Source: Streptococcus pseudopneumoniae
GTDB lineage: Bacteria > Bacillota > Bacilli > Lactobacillales > Streptococcaceae
Direction of reading: 5' to 3'
Length of the DNA stretch: 64,000 nucleotides
NCBI RefSeq assembly: GCF_001073085.1
Contig: NZ_JVFV01000043.1
Location: 1-64,000, forward strand
Shown piece after piece: positions 39,024 through 48,734 of the stretch; the first letter of the stretch is position 1, and each line of letters opens with the position of its first letter. The translations under genes were made by a program, and so were the position numbers. Under the pieces are notes generated by a model that saw nothing but the letters and a program-made list of their open reading frames with translations, did no database searches and was not told the origin of the DNA.

Positions 39024-39116
39024 ATGATGAACATTAGTATTTTTAGAAGTCCAATTACAAAACCTGTATTGGATAAAGAAAAACCTGAAATTATACGTAG
39101 AGTAGCAAATAGCTAG
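39024..39116 (+). CDS. Short ORF (30 codons) in the clpL leader
   Basis: An ATG-ATG start at 39024 behind AGAGG (39011-39015) opens a 30-codon frame ending TAG at 39114-39116. The product is charged (about one third Lys, Arg, Glu and Asp), starts MMNISIFRSPITKP and ends RRVANS. No family is recognised. It lies between the candidate promoter and clpL. It could be a leader peptide, a small protein, or chance. Confidence 0.4.
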   Translation: MMNISIFRSPITKPVLDKEKPEIIRRVANS

Positions 39117-39136
39117 TCTAAATTTTTTAAAACAAA

Positions 39137-39153
39137 GGTCAGAGAAAGTCAAA
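39137..39153 (+). promoter_or_regulatory. CtsR operator upstream of clpL
   Basis: GGTCAGA-GAA-AGTCAAA matches the CtsR repeat GGTCAAA-NAN-GGTCAAA with two changes. It lies 44 bp before the clpL ATG. CtsR is the class III heat-shock repressor of clp genes. Confidence 0.75.
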
Positions 39154-39196
39154 GAAATTTGACTAACTAATTTTGAAAACAAACGAGGTATGAAAT

Positions 39197-41299
39197 ATGA
39201 ATAACAACTTTAATAACTTTAACAATATGGATGATTTATTTAACCAATTGATGGGCGGTATGCGTGGATATAGTTCTGAAAATCGTCGTTACTTGATTAA
39301 CGGTCGCGAAGTAACGCCAGAAGAATTCGCTATTTACCGTCAAACAGGCCAACTGCCAAGTGAAGGAAGTGACCAAGCTCAGTATGTTCAAGGTAAAACT
39401 ATGAAACAAGATGGTATTCTTGCAAAACTTGGACGCAACTTAACAGCTGAAGCTCGTGAAGGTAAGTTAGATCCGGTTATTGGACGTAATAAGGAAATCC
39501 AAGAAACTTCTGAAATTCTTTCTCGTCGTACTAAGAACAACCCAGTCCTTGTAGGTGATGCTGGTGTCGGTAAAACAGCAGTAGTTGAAGGTTTGGCTCA
39601 AGCTATCGTGAATGGTGATGTTCCAGCAGCAATCAAGAATAAAGAAATTATCTCTATTGATATTTCAGGTCTTGAAGCTGGTACTCAATATCGTGGTAGC
39701 TTTGAAGAAAATATTCAAAACTTGGTAAAAGAAGTTAAAGAAGCTGGAAATGTTATCCTCTTCTTCGACGAAATCCATCAAATCCTGGGTGCAGGTAGCA
39801 CAGGTGATGGTCAAGGATCTAAAGGTCTTGCTGATATCTTGAAACCAGCTCTTTCACGTGGTGAATTGACAGTGATTGGTGCAACAACTCAAGACGAATA
39901 CCGCAACACTATTTTGAAAAATGCTGCCCTTGCTCGTCGTTTCAATGAAGTGAAGGTCAATGCTCCATCTGCTGAAGATACCTTCAAGATTCTCCAAGGT
40001 ATTCGTGATCTATATCAACAACACCACAATGTTATCTTGCCAGATGAAGTTTTGAAAGCGGCTGTTGATTACTCAGTACAATATATTCCTCAACGTAGCT
40101 TGCCTGATAAGGCTATTGACCTAGTCGATGTAACAGCTGCTCACTTGGCAGCACAACACCCAGTGACAGATGTACATGCTGTAGAGCATGAAATTGAAGA
40201 AGAAAAAGCTAAACAAGAAGCTGCAGCTGCTAAAGAAGACTACGAAGCAGCTTTGAAAGCAAAAGTTCGCATCGAAGAACTTGAAAAGAAAATTGCCAAC
40301 CATACAGAAGATCATAAGGTTACTGCAACTGTCAATGACGTAGCTGAGTCTGTTGAACGGATGACTGGTATTCCAGTATCTCAAATGGGTGCAACCGATA
40401 TCGAACGCTTGAAAGATATGGGTCATCGTTTGCAAACTAAGGTTATCGGTCAAGATAAGGCTGTTGAAGCAGTAGCACGTGCCATTCGTCGTAACCGTGC
40501 AGGATTTGACGAAGGTAACCGTCCAATCGGTAGCTTCCTCTTTGTAGGACCTACTGGGGTTGGTAAGACAGAGTTGGCTAAACAATTGGCTCTTGATATG
40601 TTTGGAACTAAGGATGCTATCATCCGTTTGGACATGTCAGAATACAGCGATCGCACAGCCGTTTCTAAGTTGATTGGGACCACTGCTGGTTATGTTGGTT
40701 ACGATGATAACAACAACACTTTGACTGAACGTGTTCGTCGGAATCCATACTCAATTGTCCTTCTTGATGAAATTGAAAAGGCAGATCCTCAAGTGATTAC
40801 TCTTCTTCTTCAAGTTTTGGATGATGGTCGTCTGACTGATGGTCAAGGTAATACTGTAAACTTTAAAAATACAGTGATTATCGCAACTTCAAATGCTGGC
40901 TTTGGTTACGAAGCAAACTTGACAGAAGAAGCGGATAAACCAGAACTCATGGATCGTTTGAAACCTTACTTCCGTCCAGAATTCCTCAATCGCTTCAACG
41001 CTGTGATTGAATTCTCACATTTGAGCAAGGAAGATCTTTCTAAGATTGTTGATTTGATGTTGATTGATGTTAATAAGACCCTTTCTAAGAAAGAAATCGA
41101 CTTGGCAGTGAGCGATGCAGCTAAAGAATACATGACTGAAGAAGGTTATGATGAAGTCATGGGTGTTCGTCCACTCCGTCGAGTAGTTGAACAACAAATC
41201 CGTGACAAAGTCACAGACTTCCACTTGGATAATCTTGATGCTAAACACCTTGAAGCCGATATGGAAGATGGTGTCTTGGTCATTCGTGAAAAAGCCTAA
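39197..41299 (+). CDS. clpL: ATP-dependent Clp-family chaperone ClpL
   Basis: This is a HSP100 disaggregase of 700 residues with two AAA+ domains: Walker A GDAGVGKT (about 117) and GPTGVGKT (about 445), Walker B DEIH and DEIEKA. A middle coiled-coil region lies between them (about 325-365). The N-terminus is short and Asn/Phe-rich ([14 protein letters not shown]), without the usual Clp N domain, as expected for ClpL. It is not a ClpP partner of the ClpC/E type in known cases. CtsR box and GAGGTATG start context precede it. Confidence 0.96.
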   Translation: MNNNFNNFNNMDDLFNQLMGGMRGYSSENRRYLINGREVTPEEFAIYRQTGQLPSEGSDQAQYVQGKTMKQDGILAKLGRNLTAEAREGKLDPVIGRNKEIQETSEILSRRTKNNPVLVGDAGVGKTAVVEGLAQAIVNGDVPAAIKNKEIISIDISGLEAGTQYRGSFEENIQNLVKEVKEAGNVILFFDEIHQILGAGSTGDGQGSKGLADILKPALSRGELTVIGATTQDEYRNTILKNAALARRFNEVKVNAPSAEDTFKILQGIRDLYQQHHNVILPDEVLKAAVDYSVQYIPQRSLPDKAIDLVDVTAAHLAAQHPVTDVHAVEHEIEEEKAKQEAAAAKEDYEAALKAKVRIEELEKKIANHTEDHKVTATVNDVAESVERMTGIPVSQMGATDIERLKDMGHRLQTKVIGQDKAVEAVARAIRRNRAGFDEGNRPIGSFLFVGPTGVGKTELAKQLALDMFGTKDAIIRLDMSEYSDRTAVSKLIGTTAGYVGYDDNNNTLTERVRRNPYSIVLLDEIEKADPQVITLLLQVLDDGRLTDGQGNTVNFKNTVIIATSNAGFGYEANLTEEADKPELMDRLKPYFRPEFLNRFNAVIEFSHLSKEDLSKIVDLMLIDVNKTLSKKEIDLAVSDAAKEYMTEEGYDEVMGVRPLRRVVEQQIRDKVTDFHLDNLDAKHLEADMEDGVLVIREKA

Positions 41300-41318
41300 A
41301 TTAAAATTTTGAGTGTAA

Positions 41319-41350
41319 AAAAGGACCAGTTGAAAAACTGGTTCTTTTGT
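41319..41350. terminator. Bidirectional terminator between clpL and luxS
   Basis: AAAAGGACCAGTT-GAAA-AACTGGTTCTTTT. Confidence 0.9.
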
Positions 41351-41351
41351 G

Positions 41352-41834
41352 TTAAATGACATGACGTTCAAAGGCATCGTCTGAGATTCCTTGCTCCAAA
41401 ATCAATTTTGCCCATTCCTTAGCAGAAAATAGGCTGTGGTCCTTGTAGTTTCCGCAAGATTCAATAGTTGTTCCTGGGACATCTTCCCAAGTTGTAGTCT
41501 CAGCGATTTCCTTTAGTGAATCCTTGATGACAGCAGCGATTTCAGCGCTAGTATGGCGTCCCCACATAATCATATGGAAACCTGTACGACAACCAAATGG
41601 GGAACAATCAATCATTCCGTCAATGCGAGTACGGATGAGCTTAGCCAATAGATGCTCAATAGTATGGAGGCCAGCAGTAGGGATAGAGTCTTCATTTGGT
41701 TGAACCAAGCGAATATCAAAGTTAGAAATAATATCTCCCTTAGGACCTGTTTCTTCCCCAATTAAACGGACATAAGGTGCTTTGACAATGGTGTGATCAA
41801 GTTCAAAACTTTCAACAATAACTTCTTTTGACAT
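41352..41834 (-). CDS. luxS: S-ribosylhomocysteine lyase (AI-2 synthesis)
   Basis: This enzyme cleaves S-ribosylhomocysteine to homocysteine and the AI-2 precursor DPD. The 160-residue protein has the metal ligands H57 and H61 (HTIEH) and C127 (ESCGNY), and the reactive C82 in SPFGCRTG. I chose the ATG at 41834 (MSKEVIVES), behind AAAGGAAA, rather than 15 bases upstream. An extended -10 (TGATATAAT, minus strand, 41867-41862) precedes it. It is single, convergent with clpL and divergent from aliA. Confidence 0.97.
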   Translation of the reverse strand: MSKEVIVESFELDHTIVKAPYVRLIGEETGPKGDIISNFDIRLVQPNEDSIPTAGLHTIEHLLAKLIRTRIDGMIDCSPFGCRTGFHMIMWGRHTSAEIAAVIKDSLKEIAETTTWEDVPGTTIESCGNYKDHSLFSAKEWAKLILEQGISDDAFERHVI

Positions 41835-41983
41835 GGCATTTCCTTTCAACTTTCTCCTTTCATTATATCATAAAGATTTACTTGAAAACTGCTAATAAAG
41901 AGATTTTTCAAATATGAATGCCATAAAAGAGTCTGACTGTAAAAAATAATTTTAAAATGGCAATTGTTTTCAATTCAATTGGA

Positions 41984-42030
41984 AAAATTCTGAAAATTGT
42001 ATTGACACATGGCTGAAAAGGGACTATAAT
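41984..42030 (+). promoter_or_regulatory. aliA promoter with CodY box
   Basis: CodY-like AAAATTCTGAAAATT (41984-41998; 13 of 15 match), then perfect -35 TTGACA (42002-42007), 17-bp spacer and perfect -10 TATAAT (42025-42030). The box ends 3 bp before the -35. Confidence 0.85.
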
Positions 42031-42056
42031 GTATAAAAAGTCAAAAGGAGTTTATT

Positions 42057-44039
42057 ATGAAATTTTCAAAAGTAATGGCCCTAGCAGGAGTGACTCTGTT
42101 AGCGTCAGGTGTTTTGGCAGCTTGTTCAGGTTCAGGCTCTAGTGCAAAAGGTGAGAAAACTTTTTCTTACGTTTATGAAACAGATCCAGACAGCCTCAAC
42201 TATCTGACAACAGGTAAGGCTGCGGTTGCTAATATCACAAGTAATGTCGTTGATGGTTTGATGGAGAATGACCGCTACGGTAACTTCGTGCCATCTTTGG
42301 CAGAAGATTGGTCAGTGTCTAAAGACGGGTTGACTTACACTTACACAATCCGTAAAGATGCTAAGTGGTACACTTCTGAAGGCGAAGAGTATGCACCAGT
42401 TAAAGCGCAAGACTTTGTAACAGGTCTTAAGTATGCGGCTGACAATAAGTCAGAAGCCCTTTATCTTGTTCAAGAATCTATTAAAGGTTTGGATGCTTAT
42501 GTAAAAGGTGAAGTTAAAGATTTCTCAGAAGTTGGAATTAAGGCTGTAGATGATCAAACAGTTCAATACACTTTGAACAAACCAGAAAGCTTCTGGAACT
42601 CTAAGACAACCATGGGAATTCTTGCACCAGTCAATGAAGAATTCCTTACTTCTAAAGGAAGTGACTTTGCTAAAGCAACAGATCCAAGCAGTATCCTTTA
42701 TAATGGTCCTTTCTTATTGAAATCATTGGTAGCTAAATCTTCAGTAGAATTTGAAAAAAATCCAAACTATTGGGATAAGGACAATGTTCATATTGATAAA
42801 GTAAAACTATCATTCTGGGATGGTCAAGACAATAACAAACTTGCAGAAAACTTCAAAGATGGAAGCTTTTCAATGGCTCGTCTCTTCCCAACAAGTGCAA
42901 GTTATCCTGAACTCGAAAAAGAGTTTAAAGACAACATCGTTTATACACCACAAGATTCTTCAACCTACTTGATTGGTACCAATATTGATCGTCAATCTTA
43001 CAAGTACACTTCTAAGACTACAGATGAACAAAAGACATCAACTAAGAAAGCCCTCCTTAACAAAGATTTCCGTCAAGCTCTTGCCTTTGGTTTTGATAGA
43101 ACTGCTTATGCTTCTCAAGTAAATGGAGAAAGTGGAGCAACAAAACTTCTTCGTAACTTGTTTGTGCCACCAACATTTGTTCAAGCAGATGGTAAAAACT
43201 TTGGTGAATTAGTTAAAGAAAAATTGGTAACCTATGGTGACGAGTGGAAAGATGTCAATCTGGATGACGCTCAAGACGGTCTTTACAACCCTGAAAAAGC
43301 GAAAGCAGAATTTGCTAAAGCTAAGACAGCTCTTCAAGCAGAAGGTGTTCAATTCCCAATTCACTTGGATATGCCTGTTGACCAAACAAGTACTACAAAA
43401 GTACAACGTGTTCAATCATTAAAACAATCACTTGAAGCAACATTAGGAGCTGATAACGTAGTTGTTGATATCCAACAACTTCAAAAAGATGAAGTTCTCA
43501 ACGTTACCTACTTTGCTGAAACAGCTGCTGGAGAAGATTGGGATCTCTCAGATAACGTTGGTTGGTCACCAGACTATATCGACCCATCTACTTACCTTGA
43601 TATCATCAAACCGTCTGTAGGTGAAAATACTAAGACTTATCTAGGATTTGATTCTGGTACAAACAATGCAGCTGCTAAACAAGTTGGTTTAGAAGATTAC
43701 GAAAAGATGGTTGTTGAAGCCGGAAACGAAAACACTGATGTTTCAAAACGTTATGATAAATATGCTGCAGCTCAAGCTTGGTTGACAGATAGTGCATTGA
43801 TTATTCCAACAACTTCTCAAACTGGACGTCCAATGTTGTCTAAGATGGTGCCATACACTCTTCCGTTTGCATACTCAGGTAACAAAGGAACAAGTGAAGC
43901 CCTCTTGTACAAATACCTTGAACTTCAAGATAAACCAGTAACTGCTGATGAATATCAAAAAGCTCAAGATAAATGGAAGAAAGAAAAAGAAGAATCTAAT
44001 AAAAAAGCGCAAGAAGATCTTGCAAACCATGTCAAATAA
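42057..44039 (+). CDS. aliA: Oligopeptide-binding lipoprotein AliA
   Basis: This substrate-binding protein serves the Ami oligopeptide ABC transporter; the permease and ATPases are not here. The 660-residue protein has a lipoprotein signal with lipobox LAAC (Cys about 22), then a family-5 solute-binding domain (TDPDSLNYLTTG, PFLLKSLVAKSSVEFEKNPNY, DVNLDDAQDGLYNP). It closely resembles pneumococcal AliA as I recall it. Such proteins sense peptides and affect competence and colonisation. It is a single gene, with a terminator downstream and CodY box upstream. Confidence 0.94.
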   Translation: MKFSKVMALAGVTLLASGVLAACSGSGSSAKGEKTFSYVYETDPDSLNYLTTGKAAVANITSNVVDGLMENDRYGNFVPSLAEDWSVSKDGLTYTYTIRKDAKWYTSEGEEYAPVKAQDFVTGLKYAADNKSEALYLVQESIKGLDAYVKGEVKDFSEVGIKAVDDQTVQYTLNKPESFWNSKTTMGILAPVNEEFLTSKGSDFAKATDPSSILYNGPFLLKSLVAKSSVEFEKNPNYWDKDNVHIDKVKLSFWDGQDNNKLAENFKDGSFSMARLFPTSASYPELEKEFKDNIVYTPQDSSTYLIGTNIDRQSYKYTSKTTDEQKTSTKKALLNKDFRQALAFGFDRTAYASQVNGESGATKLLRNLFVPPTFVQADGKNFGELVKEKLVTYGDEWKDVNLDDAQDGLYNPEKAKAEFAKAKTALQAEGVQFPIHLDMPVDQTSTTKVQRVQSLKQSLEATLGADNVVVDIQQLQKDEVLNVTYFAETAAGEDWDLSDNVGWSPDYIDPSTYLDIIKPSVGENTKTYLGFDSGTNNAAAKQVGLEDYEKMVVEAGNENTDVSKRYDKYAAAQAWLTDSALIIPTTSQTGRPMLSKMVPYTLPFAYSGNKGTSEALLYKYLELQDKPVTADEYQKAQDKWKKEKEESNKKAQEDLANHVK

Positions 44040-44046
44040 GAAAAAA

Positions 44047-44076
44047 GAGGCCGGACAAAAAGTCTGGCCTTTTGAT
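44047..44076 (+). terminator. Terminator of aliA
   Basis: AGGCCGGAC / GTCTGGCCTTTTG. The following 44077-44326 contains no gene or recognisable repeat. Confidence 0.9.
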
Positions 44077-44326
44077 ACCCTTCCTGAGACTTTAGTTTAG
44101 CATGTTGATTATTGGTTTAAGCCCTGCATTGAAGTAGTAGATTAGACTTTCTAAGTCACGCCCCTGTTCATAGATAAACTACATAAAAATAAGGTATCTT
44201 TTATCTATGATATTAAACAGTTTTACCGACTATTTAACATGTGTTTGGTATAAGGTTGATTGAGATAACTTTGACAGTTTTAGTCTGTTAAGTTGTTTCT
44301 CTTCCTATTTTCAAAATTTGGCTTTA

Positions 44327-44433
44327 TATAGTTGATTGAAATAAGATGTGAACAAAGAGGTTAGGAAAGTCAAATTAATTTCTAAAAATGTTTTAGAATC
44401 CATGGCGTACTACTCTAAGTTCAATCCACTATA
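44327..44433. repeat. RUP element, 107 bp
   Basis: The ends TATAGTTGATTGAA and TTCAATCCACTATA are imperfect inverted repeats with TA at the borders, and the total length is exactly 107 bp, the size of RUP. RUP is a non-autonomous element thought to be moved by the IS630-Spn1 transposase. The fragment TTCCACTATA (44444-44453) next to it looks like a second RUP end. Confidence 0.85.
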
Positions 44434-44467
44434 AAAATTAAGATTCCACTATAAAAAAACTGCATAC

Positions 44468-44497
44468 AAAAAACTGAGAATAAATCCTCAGTTTTTT
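44468..44497. terminator. Terminator of pbp1A-recU (bidirectional)
   Basis: AAAAAACTGAG / CTCAGTTTTTT. Confidence 0.88.
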
Positions 44498-44504
44498 ATA
44501 TATT

Positions 44505-46667
44505 TTATTGTTGTCTTCGTGGATTTTGTTGGGGTTGGTTTTGTTGTTGAGAATTTGCAGACGAATTTGGTACTGATGCATTTGGATTGGTAGTACCATT
44601 CGTATTTTCGTTTGAAGAGCTTTCGCTTTCAGTTGTTGAAGTTGAACTTGAGCTAGAGCTCTCTGTTGTCGAACTTGCTTGAGTTGATTGTGGAATCCAG
44701 TTGCTACGTGCACCATTCTTGAAGACGTAATCACCGCTTCTATAAAGTCCTTCTGGCATTGTCCAGTCACCAGGATGATCGTCCTCTGCTAGATACTGCA
44801 TCATAGAACGATAGATACTAGTGGCAACGGTAAAGCCATCACCAACGATTGGAGTAAGGCGGTTTGAATAACCAGTCCAGACTGCCATTGAATATTTACG
44901 GGTATAACCAACAAACATTTCATCCGGAGCAACAAATTGACTTGTTTTAATGTGGTTTTCAATCTCTTCATCAGTGTAGTTTGATGTACCAGTTTTACCT
45001 GCTTGTTGAAGCCATGAAATATAAGCGTCTCGGCCTGTACCAGAGTATAATACTGTTTTCATCATTTCTGTCATCATATAGGCGGTTGTTTCTTTCATAG
45101 CACGAGTACCTTGATCAGAAAACTCTTTTGAACTACCGTCGCTAAAGACAACTTTATTGATATACATTGGTTTGTGATAGATACCACCGTTAGCAAATGC
45201 AGCATAGGCGGCAGCCATTTTTTCACTACTTGCACCGTACTGTTTACCTGATTCAGTCGTATTACTTGAAATTGCGTTTGCATATACCATGGTTGGATAA
45301 TCAATGCCAAGTCCGTTTAAGAATTTTTTGGCTTTATCAAGTCCAACTCTATCGAGAGTTTCAACTGCTGGTACGTTACGAGATTGTTGGATAGCAGTTT
45401 GAAGAGTGATGTTCCCATAATAGCCACGATCCCAGTTGTAGACTGGAGTGCTAGTGCCTGGGAAGTTATATGGTACATCCTTAAGCATATAAGCAGTTGA
45501 GTCATAGATGTCGTACTCAAGCGCAGGTGCATAGTCCGTAATTGGTTTCATAGTTGAACCCCAGTCACGGTTAGTTTCCACTGCTTGGTTAGTACCAAAG
45601 GATACATTGCTAGCTTGGTGACGAGATCCGAGTTGGGCGATCACTTTACCATTTGATATATCAATGATAGTAGAGGCTGCTTGGATATCATCATCAGGAT
45701 AGTTTACGTATTGATCAGTATTATAGACGTCCCAAAGGTGTTTTTGTACCTCTTGGTCGACGTTTGTATAGACTTCCATACCTGTTGTTAATAGATTATA
45801 ACCTGTTTCTTGTTCTACTTGGTCAATAACCTCTTTAAGATAGTTATCCATGTACTGTGGATAGCTATTAACAGATTTTAGACTTTGAAGTCCATCGGTG
45901 ATTGGAGTATTGATGGCTGTTTCATATTGCTCAGCTGTAAGGTAACCTTGTTTTTGCATTTCTGACAAAACGAGGTTTCGTCTTTCAAGGGCGGCTTCAG
46001 GATGAGAATAAGGATCGTACTGGTTTGGAGCCTGCGGCATACCTGCTAAGAGTGCTAGCTGAGGAATGGATAAGTCTTTGAGGTCCTTACCATAATAGTT
46101 TTCTGCAGCTGTCTGCATACCATAGTTACCATTTGACATGTAGACCTTATTGACGTAATAGGTTAAGATTTCTTGCTTAGTTGCAGTTCGCTCTAGCTGG
46201 ATAGCTAACCAAGCCTCTTGAACTTTACGGGATAGAGTTTGATCAGCTGTTGATGTTGAAAAGTAAGTTAATTTAATTAACTGCTGAGTCAAAGTTGATC
46301 CACCTTGAAGACCACTATTGCTTCGAAGGTTACGAAGGAATGCTCCTGCTATACGAATGCTATCAATTCCTCTATGGTTAAAGAATCGATGATCCTCGAT
46401 AGAGACAATCGCATTGACAAGACCAGTAGGAATGTCACTACTTTGAGCATTGACACGACGTTCAGCACCTAAATCTGCGATGAGTTCATTTTTGCTATCA
46501 TAAATTTTACTTGATGTAGTTGCAACAAGTTTACTCTCGGAAAGTTCAGGAGCTTTGTTTGCATAGTAAAGAAAGACACCACCACCAAGCAGGAAAGCTG
46601 CGATAAATAAGCTAATCACACCAATGCCGAGGTATTTAGCGATGCGTAAGATAGTTTGTTTGTTCAT
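44505..46667 (-). CDS. pbp1A: Penicillin-binding protein 1A
   Basis: This bifunctional class A PBP polymerises and cross-links peptidoglycan. The 720-residue protein has an N-terminal membrane anchor (about 12-32) and a GT51 transglycosylase ([22 protein letters not shown]). The transpeptidase domain has STMK, SRN and KTGTS. The C-terminal tail is Ser/Asn/Gln-rich (about 655-720). Both STMK and the TSQF stretch are of the penicillin-susceptible type. Its ATG overlaps the recU stop by 4 bp, the usual recU-pbp1A pairing. Confidence 0.97.
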   Translation of the reverse strand: MNKQTILRIAKYLGIGVISLFIAAFLLGGGVFLYYANKAPELSESKLVATTSSKIYDSKNELIADLGAERRVNAQSSDIPTGLVNAIVSIEDHRFFNHRGIDSIRIAGAFLRNLRSNSGLQGGSTLTQQLIKLTYFSTSTADQTLSRKVQEAWLAIQLERTATKQEILTYYVNKVYMSNGNYGMQTAAENYYGKDLKDLSIPQLALLAGMPQAPNQYDPYSHPEAALERRNLVLSEMQKQGYLTAEQYETAINTPITDGLQSLKSVNSYPQYMDNYLKEVIDQVEQETGYNLLTTGMEVYTNVDQEVQKHLWDVYNTDQYVNYPDDDIQAASTIIDISNGKVIAQLGSRHQASNVSFGTNQAVETNRDWGSTMKPITDYAPALEYDIYDSTAYMLKDVPYNFPGTSTPVYNWDRGYYGNITLQTAIQQSRNVPAVETLDRVGLDKAKKFLNGLGIDYPTMVYANAISSNTTESGKQYGASSEKMAAAYAAFANGGIYHKPMYINKVVFSDGSSKEFSDQGTRAMKETTAYMMTEMMKTVLYSGTGRDAYISWLQQAGKTGTSNYTDEEIENHIKTSQFVAPDEMFVGYTRKYSMAVWTGYSNRLTPIVGDGFTVATSIYRSMMQYLAEDDHPGDWTMPEGLYRSGDYVFKNGARSNWIPQSTQASSTTESSSSSSTSTTESESSSNENTNGTTNPNASVPNSSANSQQQNQPQQNPRRQQ

Positions 46668-47260
46668 ATTGTTTTACCACCTAGTAAATGTTGTTTGACT
46701 GTAACAAGATAAGGAATTTGTGGAAAAGCAGACTGCTCAATCATATAACCGAATTCTTTGATATAGTCAAGCGGCATTGACTTTTTTCCCATATCCTGAT
46801 GATAAAAACGGATGAGGTCAAGTGCCGGCAATAAATACGTTTCTTGATAAGAAGAAAAATGAAGAAGGACAAAGCAAATTCCTTTTTGTTCAAGGACTTG
46901 TTCCATATGCCGAATCTGATGAGGATGGAAGTTCTTCATCGGAATCGCATGTTTTTGCTTGGTTTCCTTGGCTTCGAAATCGATGTAAAACCCTTCATAA
47001 ACTCCAGAATAATCGGTAGTTGATGCTTGTCTAAAATAAGCTTCAACAATCTTAGCCCGACTACGCTGAGGATAGTCTACGCGGACAATCTGAACAGGAG
47101 TTGGTTTTTTGTGGATAACAGCCAAACCGTGTGTCAGATAATACTCGTTTGTAGCATTGATCATCTTTTCAAAGGTCATCCCACGATTTGCGAAATTTTT
47201 AGTTTGTGAGGTGACTTGTTGTTTTTTTTTTGATGAAAGTTTATGAGGATAGTTGACCAT
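46664..47260 (-). CDS. recU: Holliday junction resolvase RecU
   Basis: This structure-specific nuclease of 198 residues resolves Holliday junctions and is needed for chromosome segregation in Firmicutes. The catalytic core shows [20 protein letters not shown] (Asp, Glu and Lys ligands) and the N-terminal [18 protein letters not shown] -10 TATAAT with extended TG (minus strand, 47298-47293) and an AAGGAG site precede it. It is first gene of the recU-pbp1A operon, divergent from the YpsA-like gene. Confidence 0.96.
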   Translation of the reverse strand: MVNYPHKLSSKKKQQVTSQTKNFANRGMTFEKMINATNEYYLTHGLAVIHKKPTPVQIVRVDYPQRSRAKIVEAYFRQASTTDYSGVYEGFYIDFEAKETKQKHAIPMKNFHPHQIRHMEQVLEQKGICFVLLHFSSYQETYLLPALDLIRFYHQDMGKKSMPLDYIKEFGYMIEQSAFPQIPYLVTVKQHLLGGKTI

Positions 47261-47327
47261 AATTCTCCTTATTGGTACAATAACATCACTCTATTATACC
47301 ATAAAGGTGCACAGAAAGGGAGAAAAA

Positions 47328-47855
47328 ATGCATACAGCCTTGATTTTAGGCTATTCTAGCTTTGATTTAGGATTGTTTAATGACAAAGATATTCGTTTAA
47401 AAATTATTAAAAAAGCCATTCGTAGAGATTTGGAAAAAATGGCTGACGAAGGGTTGAAATGGTTGGTGTTTACGGGAACACTGGGATTTGAACACTGGGT
47501 TTTAGAGGTGGCCAGAGATATGAAAGATGACTTTGGTTTCCAACTTGCGACTATCTTTGATTTTGAGACTCATGGGGAAAACTGGAATGAGGGGAATCGG
47601 GTTAAACTTAGTGAATTTAAACAAGTTGATTTTGTTAAATACGCCTATCCCAACTATGAACACAAGGGGCAATTACGAGATTATCAACTTTTCTTACTTG
47701 AAAATACAGATGGAGCCTATCTTTTTTATGATGAAGAAAATGAAACAAAACTGAAGTATTTTTACGAACTGATGAAAAAGAAAGACAACTATATTACAAA
47801 AAGATTAACATTTGAGGAATTAAACGAAGTAGCTGAAAATTTTTCCGAAAATTGA
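47328..47855 (+). CDS. DUF1273 (YpsA family) protein
   Basis: This 175-residue SLOG-superfamily protein starts [17 protein letters not shown] with the [15 protein letters not shown] nucleotide-binding-like stretch. Bacillus and Staphylococcus YpsA influences cell division, and the gene commonly neighbours gpsB, as here. I placed the start at ATG 47328 behind AAAGGGAG, because the frame upstream runs through the shared promoter. It is transcribed toward gpsB, 69 bp away. Confidence 0.9.
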   Translation: MHTALILGYSSFDLGLFNDKDIRLKIIKKAIRRDLEKMADEGLKWLVFTGTLGFEHWVLEVARDMKDDFGFQLATIFDFETHGENWNEGNRVKLSEFKQVDFVKYAYPNYEHKGQLRDYQLFLLENTDGAYLFYDEENETKLKYFYELMKKKDNYITKRLTFEELNEVAENFSEN

Positions 47856-47924
47856 GCCTTTGACCTTGCTTTTTGTTTGCCTTTTTTTATATAATAATAC
47901 TAGCAACTGAGAATGGAGAGAGAC

Positions 47925-48254
47925 ATGGCAAGTATTATTTTTACAGCAAAAGATATTTTTGAGCAGGATTTTGGAAGAGAAGTACGTGGATATAGTAAAG
48001 CAGAGGTTGATGAATTCTTGGATGACGTCATCAAGGATTATGAAACTTATGCAGCATTAGTAAAGTCACTCCGTTTAGAAATTGCAGAGTTGAAAGAGGA
48101 ATTGGCGAAAAAACCTCAAGTGACTCCAGTAGCTTCTGAACCAGCAGAGCTTGGAAGTACAACTTCTATGACAAACTTTGATATTTTGAAACGTTTGAAT
48201 CGTCTTGAAAAAGAAGTATTTGGCAAACAAATCATGGATAATTCTGATTTCTAA
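47925..48254 (+). CDS. gpsB: Cell division protein GpsB
   Basis: This DivIVA-like cytosolic coiled-coil adaptor of 109 residues balances septal and peripheral wall synthesis with StkP, MreC and class A PBPs. The N-terminal lipid/PBP-binding region is [22 protein letters not shown] with the Y/G/Y motif and [15 protein letters not shown] central coiled coil and the C-terminal helix [17 protein letters not shown] follow. The ATG 47925 behind GGAGAG is preferred to one 12 bases upstream. TATAAT at 47890-47895. Confidence 0.95.
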   Translation: MASIIFTAKDIFEQDFGREVRGYSKAEVDEFLDDVIKDYETYAALVKSLRLEIAELKEELAKKPQVTPVASEPAELGSTTSMTNFDILKRLNRLEKEVFGKQIMDNSDF

Positions 48255-48265
48255 GAATACTTCTG

Positions 48266-48664
48266 TTGTGCAATTTTTGGATAATCGCGTGAAGAGAGTT
48301 TCTTTTCATGAGGAAAGTCCATGCTAGCACAGGCTGTGATGCCTGTAGTGTTTGTGCTAGGCGAAACCATAAGCCTAGGGACGAGAAATCGTTACGGCAG
48401 TTGAAATGGCTAAGTCTTAGGATATGTCAGAGTAGACTTGAAAGTGCCACAGTGACGGAGTCTCTCTGGAAACAGAGAGAGTGGAACGCGGTAAACCCCT
48501 CAAGCTAGCAACCCAAATTTTGGTCGGGGCATGGAGTGCGCGGAAACGAACGTAGTACTCTGACTGCTAGCAGCTAGAGCTGCTAGTGGTAGACAGATGA
48601 TTATCGAAGGAAGTGGTCCTAGTCACTTCTGGAACAAAACATGGCTTATAGAAAATTGCATATA
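48266..48664 (+). ncRNA. rnpB: RNase P RNA (type B)
   Basis: This is the catalytic RNA of tRNA 5' maturation. The terminal helix is formed by GTGCAATTTTT (48268-48278) and GAAAATTGCAT near the 3' end. The conserved GAGGAAAGTCC (48310-48320), GGCGAAACC, AAACCCCTCAAGC and CAGATGATTATC segments are in order. This is the Firmicute type B layout. It lies between gpsB and the RlmL-like gene, a typical position in this genus. Confidence 0.95.
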
Positions 48665-48700
48665 GGTTGGGGCTGAGATATATTCTCAACCTCATTTTTT
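48664..48700 (+). terminator. Terminator of rnpB
   Basis: AGGTTG...TGAGA / TCTCA...CCT with TTTTTT. Confidence 0.85.
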
Positions 48701-48734
48701 AAAGTGAATAAAGAAAGGTCTATAAAAGACTGAA

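Noticed and set aside
38970-39182. 70-codon frame on the minus strand upstream of clpL
   Set aside because: No ribosome site, Phe/Tyr-rich product from an AT-rich control region, and it overlaps the CtsR box and leader ORF.
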